Source: CALLPQ01 sp039819545 (GTDB lineage Bacteria > Pseudomonadota > Alphaproteobacteria > Caulobacterales > Parvularculaceae). From it: a DNA stretch of 64,000 bases. Positions 23,677 through 32,171 of this stretch are shown in pieces. The number at the start of each line of letters is the position of its first letter. Position 1 is the first letter of the stretch. The notes under the pieces were generated by a model. It did not search any database, was not told the DNA's origin, and saw nothing but the letters and a program-made list of their open reading frames with translations. The position numbers were made by a program, and so were the translations under genes. The stretch is taken from positions 254,172 to 318,171 of the forward strand of contig JBCBRS010000002.1 in the NCBI GenBank assembly GCA_039819545.1, in the 5' to 3' direction.

Positions 23677-25783
23677 GCAAACGGTATCGCGTCTGCGCTT
23701 GCCCCGTGGCCTTGCCGGACTTGGCGGCGTTAATGGGCTTGTCCACACAGATATGATTTTGGCGGGCGCGGTCCTTGCCATTCTGACCCTTCTGTTTTTT
23801 CCAGCGCCAAGTTGGCTCCTCGATATTTTGCTGGCGATTTCCATCACCTTTTCCGTCATGGTCCTGATGACGGCGCTTTTTACCCGGCGCGCCCTTGAGT
23901 TCTCGACCTTTCCGGCGATCCTGTTGATTGCAACCCTCTTGCGTCTATCGCTGAATATCGCCTCGACGCGGCTGATTTTGTCGAGCGGCAATGAAGGCAC
24001 CTCCGCCGCTGGCCGGATCATTGAGGCGTTCGGGACGTTCGTCATGCAAGGCAACACGGTTATCGGGATGATCGTTTTTGCGATCCTGGTGATCGTAAAC
24101 TTCGTTGTCATCACCAAAGGCTCTGGCCGCATTGCCGAAGTGGCAGCACGGTTTTCTCTTGATGCGCTGCCCGGCAAGCAGATGGCGATTGACGCGGACC
24201 TGTCCGCGGGGCTGATCAGCGAAACCGATGCCCGCGAGCGCCGCAAAACCTTGGAGGCGGAGTCAACGTTTTTCGGGGCCATGGATGGGGCCTCAAAGTT
24301 TGTGCGCGGTGACGCGGTGGCGGGCCTCCTGATCACTTTTATCAATCTGATCGGTGGGATCATTATTGGGATGGCGCAGCAGGGCATGAGCCTTGGGGCC
24401 GCGGGTCAATCCTACAGCCTACTGACCATTGGTGATGGGCTGGTCAGTCAGATCCCTGCCCTGATCATTTCAATTGCGGCGGGTCTTCTGGTCTCGAAAG
24501 CCGGGGTTGACGGCGCCGCCGACCGCGCCATGGGCACGCAATTTACCATGTATCCGCGCGCGCTTGCCATGGTGAGTGCCGTGCTGCTGATCCTGGCGGT
24601 TTTGCCAGGCATGCCGGTGCTCGTTTTTCTGACACTGTCGATCCTGTTCGCTGGCGGGGCATGGCTTGCCAACCGGGCCCTTGCCCGTGCGCAGACCCAG
24701 ACCGACGATACCCTTGCCGCCAACTCAGCACCGATCGATGACAGCCCCGACCACATGCTGGCCATGGATGATTTGCGGATTGAGGTTGGCTATGGCCTTC
24801 TGCCCATCGTCAACCCCGCAGACGGCCCGGGCCTGACGGAGAAGATCAAAGCCTTGCGTAAGGCAATCGCCCAAGAGCTTGGCTTTGTAACGCCGCCAAT
24901 CCGTATACTGGATAATCTGCGGTTAGACGCAAACAGCTATGTCATCTATCTCAAAGAACAGGAGATTGCGCGCGGCGATGTGCGCCCGGGCCAGTTTCTG
25001 GCCATGGACCCCGCTGGCGGGCGGATTAACCTGATAGGCGAACCCACAAAAGAGCCGGCGTTCGGTCTCGACGCCCTGTGGATTGACGACAGCCAACGCG
25101 ATCAGGCGAGCCTTTCCGGCCTGACCGTTGTTGATGCGGCAACAGTGATGACAACCCACGTGACCGAAGTGATCAAGACTGAGGCGCCGGCACTGCTTTC
25201 TTATGCAGAAACCAAAGGGCTGCTGAATGCACTCCCGGAAAAACATCAGGCGCTGGTCTCTGACCTGATCCCGGCGATTGCCAGCGTGACGACGGTGCAG
25301 CGGGTCCTGCAACGGCTTCTTACCGAACGTGTTTCAATCCGCGACTTGCCAACAATTCTGGAAGCATTGGCCGAACGGGCACCGCAAACGAGCGACATCA
25401 CCGCTTTGGGCGAACATGTGCGCACCCGTTTAGGGCGACAAATCCTCGCCGGCCTCGCCGAACCGGGCGGGGAGACGGCCATTTTGATGCTCTCACCCGC
25501 CTGGGAACAGGAATTTCACGCGGCGCTGACACCGGAAGACGGCGCCCCCACTACAGCGCCTCAATTGGCGATGGCGCCATCGAAAGTGCAGGAATTCGTG
25601 GCTGTCAGCCTTGCCGCCCTTGAAAAAGCGGCTGTTGAAGGGGTGAGTGCGGCCATTGTCACCAGCGCTACGGCACGCCCCTTTGTGCGCTCCATCATGG
25701 AGCGGGTCCGAGCCCAAACATCTGTGCTTTCACAAAATGAAATTCACCCGCATACTAGGCTTCGGAGTATGGGACAGATCTGA
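23663..25783 (+). CDS. flhA: Flagellar export gate protein FlhA
   Basis: 706 residues. The N-terminal half has about eight membrane segments and the family signature region AARFSLDALPGKQMAIDADL followed by SAGLISETDARERRKTLEAE, which includes the cytoplasmic FHIPEP loop with the charged residues. The C-terminal half is the cytosolic docking domain for substrates and chaperones (RIEVGYGLLPIVNP, PPIRILDNLRLDANSYVIYL, LLTERVSIRDLPTILEAL). FlhA is the main export gate component of the flagellar type III system. ATG 23663 or ATG 23669 may be used; both overlap the upstream gene. flhB, fliQ, fliR and fliP are elsewhere. Confidence 0.95.
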   Translation: MPMTEQTVSRLRLPRGLAGLGGVNGLVHTDMILAGAVLAILTLLFFPAPSWLLDILLAISITFSVMVLMTALFTRRALEFSTFPAILLIATLLRLSLNIASTRLILSSGNEGTSAAGRIIEAFGTFVMQGNTVIGMIVFAILVIVNFVVITKGSGRIAEVAARFSLDALPGKQMAIDADLSAGLISETDARERRKTLEAESTFFGAMDGASKFVRGDAVAGLLITFINLIGGIIIGMAQQGMSLGAAGQSYSLLTIGDGLVSQIPALIISIAAGLLVSKAGVDGAADRAMGTQFTMYPRALAMVSAVLLILAVLPGMPVLVFLTLSILFAGGAWLANRALARAQTQTDDTLAANSAPIDDSPDHMLAMDDLRIEVGYGLLPIVNPADGPGLTEKIKALRKAIAQELGFVTPPIRILDNLRLDANSYVIYLKEQEIARGDVRPGQFLAMDPAGGRINLIGEPTKEPAFGLDALWIDDSQRDQASLSGLTVVDAATVMTTHVTEVIKTEAPALLSYAETKGLLNALPEKHQALVSDLIPAIASVTTVQRVLQRLLTERVSIRDLPTILEALAERAPQTSDITALGEHVRTRLGRQILAGLAEPGGETAILMLSPAWEQEFHAALTPEDGAPTTAPQLAMAPSKVQEFVAVSLAALEKAAVEGVSAAIVTSATARPFVRSIMERVRAQTSVLSQNEIHPHTRLRSMGQI

Positions 25784-25799
25784 AGAGTGAATTTGGGTT

Positions 25800-27344
25800 G
25801 TGATCAAACGGTTTATCGCCTCCAGCGTTGAGAAGGCGCAAGCCAAAGCCCGCCGGGCGTTTGGCCGGAATGTTGTCATCCTGAGCATCCGCGATCTGCC
25901 CAGCGGTGACGTGGAGGTCGCCGCCGCCGACGAAGACGGCGCGCGGTCTTACTACGCCGACCCCCAAAACCGGCAGACGCCCCCGGTTCAACAACCAGGA
26001 CCAGCCACTCCTGCTGAGAGGGGCCCCGCGGCATCTAACGAGGATTTCTCCCCGCAAGATCAGGCGCCCACCGAAGACCGACGCAAAGCCGGCCGGCTTG
26101 GCCGCATTCCGTTTTTTAATCGGCGTAAGGATGATCCTGGCTTTCGCGAGCGCGTGCACGAACCAACCCTAGGCGGTGCGCACGCCGACCCTTTGAGCCC
26201 TGATGAGCGCCACGAACCGCTCTTTGATGAGGAGCCCTTGTTTAGCGAGGGCCCGCCAACCTTTGATGAAGAACCGGTCTCGCGTTCACCTGAACCCGAT
26301 CATGGGTTCGCCGCCGAGCGAGCGCCGCACGAGCAGGACGCCCCTGCCGACGCTACCCGCTACCAGGATGAACATCACACGTCAGATCAAAGGCCTGCCG
26401 CACCGCTGCGCGCGCCCCCGCCCCTTGGCGGACCTGCCAATGGTGATGCAAATCCATCCGCTGGCGGGTCGCGCCTCAACGAACCGCTGGAACAGAAATT
26501 CGGGGAAAATAATCTCTCGCAATTGCGCCAGCGACTAACAGGCCAACGGGCACCCGGCGATAGCGCCATGGATGATCCCGCTACGTCAGCGCTTGCTGCA
26601 TTGCTCTCGCCCCATGGTGTATCAGATCGCCTGCTCGCCATGATCCGGAATGGCGCGCGCCAGGCCCAGGTTGATGACGAACTTTATCGTCTCGGTATGG
26701 GATTTGCGGAAAGTTTTAATTTTTCGCCGCTGCGCTCAACGGCGGCGGTGCCTTTAATGCTGGTGGGACCCACGGGCGCGGGGAAGACCTCCTGCGCTGC
26801 GAAACTTGCCGCGCTCGCCCTTGCCGAAGGCGAGACCGCGATCATGATCACCACCGATGTGGGCCGGGCCGGCGCGCTGGAACAGTTTGCGACCTATAGC
26901 GAAAAACTGAACATCGAGTGCTACGCCGCAGAAACGCCCGATGAGATTTCGCTGATTATGCGTGAGACCAAACCGCAGGGTGCCGTCATCCTTGATACAC
27001 CGGGGATCAGCCCCTATGACGCGGGCGATCTTGCGGCGCTCAAATCCTATCAAACGGCGATTGGCGCAGAACCGGTTCTCGTCCTGCCCGCCAGCGGCGA
27101 TGTGGGCGAGTATACCGACTGGGCGCACGCATTCCGCGCCTTTGGTGTGCGCTGTTGTATCATTACAAAATTCGATGCCACCCGCCGGGTTGGCGCCGGG
27201 CTAAGCGCAGCCTTTGAAGGCAATATGACCCTGACTTATTTTTCTGAAACGCCCTTTATTTCCGAAGGGTTATTACCAGCCAGCCCGGAATATCTCGCTT
27301 ATCGGCTGACGGCCAGCTATCCTGGCCGAATTGTTCAGGCCTGA
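25800..27344 (+). CDS. flhF: FlhF-like SRP-type GTPase
   Basis: 514 residues from GTG 25800. MIKRFIASSVEKAQAKARRA with FGRNVVILSIRDLPSGDVEV is the FlhF N-terminal pattern (acting region that handles FlhF placement). A long Pro/Asp/Glu/Gln-rich linker covers about residues 50-250. The NG GTPase domain follows: P-loop VGPTGAGKTSCAAKLAALAL near 320, ITTDVGRAGALEQFATYSEK, the VILDTPGI switch and ITKFDATRRVGAGLSAAFEG. FlhF sets number and place of polar flagella in many bacteria. The usual GTPase motif DTAG reads DTPG here. It is the last gene of the operon; flhG is not next to it. Confidence 0.82.
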   Translation: MIKRFIASSVEKAQAKARRAFGRNVVILSIRDLPSGDVEVAAADEDGARSYYADPQNRQTPPVQQPGPATPAERGPAASNEDFSPQDQAPTEDRRKAGRLGRIPFFNRRKDDPGFRERVHEPTLGGAHADPLSPDERHEPLFDEEPLFSEGPPTFDEEPVSRSPEPDHGFAAERAPHEQDAPADATRYQDEHHTSDQRPAAPLRAPPPLGGPANGDANPSAGGSRLNEPLEQKFGENNLSQLRQRLTGQRAPGDSAMDDPATSALAALLSPHGVSDRLLAMIRNGARQAQVDDELYRLGMGFAESFNFSPLRSTAAVPLMLVGPTGAGKTSCAAKLAALALAEGETAIMITTDVGRAGALEQFATYSEKLNIECYAAETPDEISLIMRETKPQGAVILDTPGISPYDAGDLAALKSYQTAIGAEPVLVLPASGDVGEYTDWAHAFRAFGVRCCIITKFDATRRVGAGLSAAFEGNMTLTYFSETPFISEGLLPASPEYLAYRLTASYPGRIVQA

Positions 27345-27354
27345 TGCATTATCG

Positions 27355-28581
27355 TCAGACAATGCTTTCGTCACTGACGCGGCGCCAATGAACACCGTCG
27401 CTGACCACTAGCGCGCCATTGTCCGCAATGTCTTGCGCAAAAGCGATTGCCCCCGCTCCGGCGGTTGCTGGTGCCGGTAAGGCTGTCCGCACCGCGCCAT
27501 AGACGCGCACCGGCGCGCCGCACTCAACACTACCGCTGGCCGGTACCATGAACACTGTTTTGGAGTTGGTCGTACATCGCAAGATCGGGGTCGCATTATC
27601 CGCATTATTGTGAAACTGCGCAACACCGCCCGTTACCGATTGCGCCGTTTGCTCCAGATACAGAATATTATCAACCCCATCGAGATTATTATTACTCCGT
27701 GTAGATATTTTTCCTTTCGAAGAGGGCAGACCCCATAAACCAAGAGATCCATTCTCGTCATAAATCAGCACCTTACCCCCGGTTCCAAAACCGCCCGACA
27801 AACGCTGTATAAAAAAGGTCTCATCGCCGCCCTGTCCAATGGCCCAGAACGGGTTATCCGTATCGGTATCAAAATTAATCTGTGCGAGACTGGACCCGTT
27901 CCCCACTTGCAACTGATTTAAGCTGGTGGCTGCCGTCGCACTATCGATCCGCATGGCTTCGGTAAAGGAAACGCCGTCGGGGCTAACCTTTGCGGTGAAA
28001 TCGGCCGTACCAAGTACCCCGAATTCCACATGCCCTTCAAAGTCGGTCTGGAACAAAAAACCGGCCGTGTGCGCCACCGATCGCCGGTTAAGAACAACGC
28101 GCATGTCGCCGCTGCCCGGTGTCACGTCATCATGGCTGAAAAGCGCCGCATCGGATTTTACGGCCAGCCGGTTCGTGGTATCGGCGCTTGTGTTGACGCC
28201 AAACTGCGCCGCCTGATCACTGACCCCGCCGCCAGTTCCACCAACCGCGGACCACGCCGTTCCATCGAAAACGAAAAGCGCATCCTCATCCTGCACAAAG
28301 GCGCGCCAGCCCTTGATCGGTGCAAAATAGGACCAGAACCCATCTTGAAAAACGCCCACTGTATGAGCGGGCTGTCCAGCCCAGTGCGGACCAGTGGCGG
28401 TTTGCGTTAACAGGTAAGCATCACCATCCAGCGGGGTTTCAGGCTGTGTCCCTTGAGTGCGGGAGATTACCGTCAACTGAACCAGCGCATCGAGACGGCG
28501 CAGCCCCTCATTCACGGTCACATGCTTTTGCGCCTGTTGGGGCAGCACGTAAGGCAAGGCAAGCTTGGGCGATTGTTCCAT
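27355..28581 (-). CDS. DUF2793 domain protein (phage tail/GTA-like)
   Basis: 408 residues. The N-terminal 110 residues contain SPKLALPYVLPQQAQKHVTV with NEGLRRLDALVQL, the hallmark of DUF2793, a domain found in alphaproteobacterial prophage and gene-transfer-agent-like tail regions. The rest is Gly/Ser/Asp-rich and probably beta-structured, resembling a tail-fibre shaft. ATG 28581 has AAGGA upstream; TTG 28611 is less likely. It stands alone, convergent to flhF with a ten-base gap, and no other phage genes are nearby. Domestication or a lone horizontal remnant is possible. Function unknown. Confidence 0.78.
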   Translation of the reverse strand: MEQSPKLALPYVLPQQAQKHVTVNEGLRRLDALVQLTVISRTQGTQPETPLDGDAYLLTQTATGPHWAGQPAHTVGVFQDGFWSYFAPIKGWRAFVQDEDALFVFDGTAWSAVGGTGGGVSDQAAQFGVNTSADTTNRLAVKSDAALFSHDDVTPGSGDMRVVLNRRSVAHTAGFLFQTDFEGHVEFGVLGTADFTAKVSPDGVSFTEAMRIDSATAATSLNQLQVGNGSSLAQINFDTDTDNPFWAIGQGGDETFFIQRLSGGFGTGGKVLIYDENGSLGLWGLPSSKGKISTRSNNNLDGVDNILYLEQTAQSVTGGVAQFHNNADNATPILRCTTNSKTVFMVPASGSVECGAPVRVYGAVRTALPAPATAGAGAIAFAQDIADNGALVVSDGVHWRRVSDESIV

Positions 28582-28777
28582 GATCAATCCTTGGGCGGAT
28601 AACAGCGACAACAGGGCCGCATTGGCAGCGGATCAGCACCCTAACGGTGGTGCCAAGGCCCGGGGATAAGTTTCTAGCCGCGCGCGAATGGGTCGCTTCA
28701 GGCTCGCCTGCCTCCCACCCTTTTTTTGCCCCGACACCTCCGCTACACAAAAGAAAAAGGGATAAGGAAACGAAGCG

Positions 28778-31018
28778 ATGTTCGATCGCGCAGAGGTCAT
28801 TGATGGCACGTTTGAGCAAAACGTCAGAGCATTCTCGCCGGGCACCTCCTCCGTAAACGGTACATTACCAATACTGGCCCCGGAAACGCTGGTGGATGTG
28901 TTCGACACCCAATTGATGAGCCGTCATCTTGATTTTATGGCCCGCCGGTCAAAGGGAAGAACCTTCTACTCCATCGGCAGCGCAGGTCATGAGGGCATGG
29001 CCGCCCTTGCCCTTGCGACGCGGCCCACGGATATGGCGTTTCTGCATTATCGCGACGCCGCGTTTTTGATCCAACGGATGAAACAAATCCCCGGCGAGAC
29101 CCCGCTTTACAATATGGCGCTCTCTTTCGCTGCGGCTGCGGAAGATCCTGTTTCCGGTGGTAGGCATAAAGTTCTGGGCGGCTTACGGGTAAACGTGCCC
29201 CCGCAAACCAGCACGATTGCCTCTCATCTGCCAAAGGCGGTTGGCGCAGCCCATTCCATCGGGCTTGCGGCCAAGACAAAAATTCCCAATCCCGTGTTAA
29301 AGCCGGACGGGGTCATCCTTGCGAGCTTTGGGGACGCCTCAGCAAACCACTCCACGGCGCAAGGCGCCATCAATGCCGCCGCATGGGCAAGCTATCAGGG
29401 TGCGCCCATGCCGCTTGTCCTCGTCTGCGAAGACAATGGCATCGGTATATCCGTGCCCACCCCTGATGGCTGGATCGCCAATAGTTTTGCCCACCGTGCA
29501 GGCCTGACCTATGTGGCGTGTGACAGCTGTGATGTGGCGGAGGCGGCGGCTATCATGCAAAATGCAGTGCGGTTCTGCCGTATTCATCGCAAACCTATTT
29601 TTATCCATACACGGACGGTCCGCCTGATGGGGCATGCCGGCGCTGATATTGAGGCGACCTACGAAAAGCTGGCCCACATCGAGGCAACCGAAGCGTGCGA
29701 TCCCCTCCTCGCGACGGCAAAAACGCTCATTAATCAGAATATTCTGACAGCGGATGACATCTGCAGGCGTTATCGTCAGATGGCCCACCGCGTCGCGCGC
29801 GTGAGCCAAATTGCCATGGGCAAACCAAAATTGACCACAGGCGAAGCGGTCATGGCGCCGCTCATTCCCAAAGGGAAAAATAGCGGGCAAGGTAAAGCGC
29901 CCCCACGGGCGCTTGCGGCGATGGCAGCCCGCAAGAAGCATCTGCCGCGCGAGGCGTTTGACAAAGACAAACCCATTACGCTGTCGCGCTCAATCAATTT
30001 TGCGCTCGCCGATAGCCTTCTGCACCATCCAAACTGTGCGGTTTTTGGTGAAGATGTGGGGCGCAAGGGCGGTGTCTATGGCGTCACCGGTGGTCTGCAA
30101 AAGATATTTGGCCGTGCTCGGGTCTTCGATACGCTGCTGGATGAACAGTCTATCCTCGGCCAGGCCATTGGTATGGCCCATAACGGGTTTATTCCAATTC
30201 CGGAAATTCAGTTTCTCGCCTATCTTCACAATGCAGAAGATCAGGTCCGCGGCGAGGCAGCAACACTCTCTTTCTTTTCCAATGGTCAGTATACAAATCC
30301 AATGGTAATCCGCATCGCGGGGCTTGCTTATCAGAAAGGGTTCGGCGGTCATTTTCACAATGATAATTCGTTCGCCGTACTGCGTGATATTCCAGGGTTA
30401 GTTCTTGCCTGTCCCGCCCATGCTGGTGAAGCGCCCGGCATGTTACGAACCTGTATGCGCCTCGCCGAAGAAGAACGCCGGGTTGTCGTTTTTCTTGAAC
30501 CGATTGCCCTTTATAATGTTCAGGACCTCCACGAGGAGGGTGATGGCGGTTGGATGCACCCCTATACCGGTCCGGGCGAAAGCATAGCGCTGGGTATGAT
30601 TGATCACCATGATGAGGGGCCAGGCAACAAAGACCAAACGCCGGACGTCGCCATTGTGACCTACGCCAATGGCTACCACCTCGCCCGGCAAGCCGCCCGG
30701 GTACTGGCGCAAACCCATGGCCATCAAGTGCGCGTCATCAATCTTCGCTGGCTGCACCCCCTGCCCACAGATGCCATCAGAACAGCAACCAACAGCGCGC
30801 GCACCATTCTTATGGTCGACGAGTGCCGGCAGACAGGCTCCCTCAGTGAACAGATTATCAGCGATTTCATGATGCGCGGCGAGACCCGCCCGGTTGCCCG
30901 CCTTTGTGCCGATGACAGTTTTATACCCCTTGGACCGGCGGCCTACACGGTTCTACCCAGCCGTGATCGCATCATTGAACGCACCCGCGCGCTCCTCACA
31001 CCGGGGGCAGCGTCATGA
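28778..31018 (+). CDS. Fused alpha/beta E1 of a thiamine-diphosphate 2-oxoacid dehydrogenase
   Basis: 746 residues joining both E1 halves. The alpha half (about 1-350) has RTFYSIGSAGHEGMAALALA, the thiamine diphosphate motif GDASANHSTAQGAINAA and EDNGIGISVPTP. The beta half (about 385-746) has NCAVFGEDVGRKGGVYGVTG, the DTLLDEQSILGQAIGMAHNG segment, PEIQFLAYLHNAEDQVRGEA and VINLRWLHPLP. Such E1 proteins decarboxylate 2-oxoacids, often branched-chain ones, and pass the acyl group to a lipoyl E2. No E2, E3 or lipoyl protein is nearby. ATG 28778 follows an AGGAAACG site. It overlaps the acyltransferase-like gene by four bases (ATGA), so the two act together in some way. Confidence 0.85.
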   Translation: MFDRAEVIDGTFEQNVRAFSPGTSSVNGTLPILAPETLVDVFDTQLMSRHLDFMARRSKGRTFYSIGSAGHEGMAALALATRPTDMAFLHYRDAAFLIQRMKQIPGETPLYNMALSFAAAAEDPVSGGRHKVLGGLRVNVPPQTSTIASHLPKAVGAAHSIGLAAKTKIPNPVLKPDGVILASFGDASANHSTAQGAINAAAWASYQGAPMPLVLVCEDNGIGISVPTPDGWIANSFAHRAGLTYVACDSCDVAEAAAIMQNAVRFCRIHRKPIFIHTRTVRLMGHAGADIEATYEKLAHIEATEACDPLLATAKTLINQNILTADDICRRYRQMAHRVARVSQIAMGKPKLTTGEAVMAPLIPKGKNSGQGKAPPRALAAMAARKKHLPREAFDKDKPITLSRSINFALADSLLHHPNCAVFGEDVGRKGGVYGVTGGLQKIFGRARVFDTLLDEQSILGQAIGMAHNGFIPIPEIQFLAYLHNAEDQVRGEAATLSFFSNGQYTNPMVIRIAGLAYQKGFGGHFHNDNSFAVLRDIPGLVLACPAHAGEAPGMLRTCMRLAEEERRVVVFLEPIALYNVQDLHEEGDGGWMHPYTGPGESIALGMIDHHDEGPGNKDQTPDVAIVTYANGYHLARQAARVLAQTHGHQVRVINLRWLHPLPTDAIRTATNSARTILMVDECRQTGSLSEQIISDFMMRGETRPVARLCADDSFIPLGPAAYTVLPSRDRIIERTRALLTPGAAS

Positions 31019-32049
31019 ACCGCCAGACAGCCCTCGTCATCGCCCCGGGACGCGGCGCCTATCAAGCCGAAGAAATGGGGTATCTAGAAGCCCACCATGG
31101 CGCGCAATCTGACTTTATTGCAATGCTGGATCAGGTCCGCCGACAGGCTGGACAGACGCCCATCAGCACCCTTGATGCCGAGGGCAGATTTATTCGGTCG
31201 CGGCATACCAATGGCGAAAATGCATCCCTATTGATTTTTGGGTGCGCCGTTGCGGACTATCTAGCAATTGATCAGAACCGGTTTGATATTGTGGGGATCG
31301 CGGGAAACTCCATGGGCTGGTACCTTGCGCTCACCTGCGCTGGCGCGCTTTCGCTCCAAAATGGCGCCCATCTTGTTAATCATATGGGCACGCTTATGCA
31401 CACCGATGGGATCGGTGGTCAACTAATCTATCCTGTTACGGATGAAAATTGGCGACCGTGTACGGAACGTCGGACGATAATTGACAAAGCAATGGCGGAT
31501 ACGCGTGATGACGGGCACGTGGTGTTCGCGTCTATTGAGCTTGGCGGTAGCCTTGTTCTCGCGGGGGAGGACACCGGGCTCGGCAGACTTACTGATAGCC
31601 TGCCAACGGATGGCCGCTACCCCTTGCGGCTTTCCTATCACGCGGCCTTTCATACGCCCCTTCTTGATTTCATCGTGCCGAAGGCACAGGCAGCGCTATC
31701 GCCAACCGTGTTCAGCCAGCCGCAACGCCCGATCATCGATGGCCGCGGACATATCTGGACACCGGGCGGCGCCGATCTTTCTGCGCTTTACGATTACACG
31801 CTCGGCCACCAGATTACACACACCTACGATTTTACCACGTCCATAATCGTCGCCATGCGCGAACTGGCGCCCGACGTGGTGATTGTTCTTGGCCCCGGCA
31901 CCACCATGGGAGCGCCAGTGGCGCAAAGCCTGATAAAGACTGGGTGGTATGATCTGAACTCAAAAAGTGACTTCAAGGCTCTTCAGGCGAAAACTCCCCG
32001 GGTCGTGAGTATGGGCATTCCAGCCCAGCGCGCGTTGGTGGTTGGTTAA
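31015..32049 (+). CDS. FabD-like acyltransferase (ACP S-malonyltransferase domain)
   Basis: 344 residues of the malonyl-CoA:ACP transacylase fold. The nucleophile elbow is GNSMGW (near residue 100), a variant of GHSxG with Ser as nucleophile, and a catalytic His is likely in SYHAAFHTPLLDF. VVIVLGPGTTMGAPVAQSL near the C-terminus fits the family. It usually moves a malonyl or similar acyl group to an acyl carrier protein, but here the partner is a fused E1 dehydrogenase with which it shares ATGA. A role in priming or loading an unusual acyl group is a reasonable guess; no carrier protein or ketosynthase is nearby. Confidence 0.78.
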   Translation: MNRQTALVIAPGRGAYQAEEMGYLEAHHGAQSDFIAMLDQVRRQAGQTPISTLDAEGRFIRSRHTNGENASLLIFGCAVADYLAIDQNRFDIVGIAGNSMGWYLALTCAGALSLQNGAHLVNHMGTLMHTDGIGGQLIYPVTDENWRPCTERRTIIDKAMADTRDDGHVVFASIELGGSLVLAGEDTGLGRLTDSLPTDGRYPLRLSYHAAFHTPLLDFIVPKAQAALSPTVFSQPQRPIIDGRGHIWTPGGADLSALYDYTLGHQITHTYDFTTSIIVAMRELAPDVVIVLGPGTTMGAPVAQSLIKTGWYDLNSKSDFKALQAKTPRVVSMGIPAQRALVVG

Positions 32050-32171
32050 TCGTGCGTTAAGCGAGCGTACCCGCCGCGCAAGGCAATCCTTGTGCCTCAC
32101 AGAGCCTGAGCCACAGTTTACCACAATGTTAAGGTTGACTCATTAGTTTGCACGCGAGGGATAGATACGCC

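Noticed and set aside
23293..24387. 364-codon open frame antisense to the unknown gene and flhA
   Set aside because: Mirror frame of strong coding sequence; composition rich in Arg, Ser and Ile typical of antisense shadows.
27345..27354. Possible terminator between flhF and the DUF2793 gene
   Set aside because: GCATT/AATGC around a ten-base loop is short, lies partly inside coding sequence and has no T-run.
32079..32092. CAAGG-CAAT-CCTTG inverted repeat after the acyltransferase gene
   Set aside because: Short stem and no T-run; could be a weak terminator but cannot be supported.
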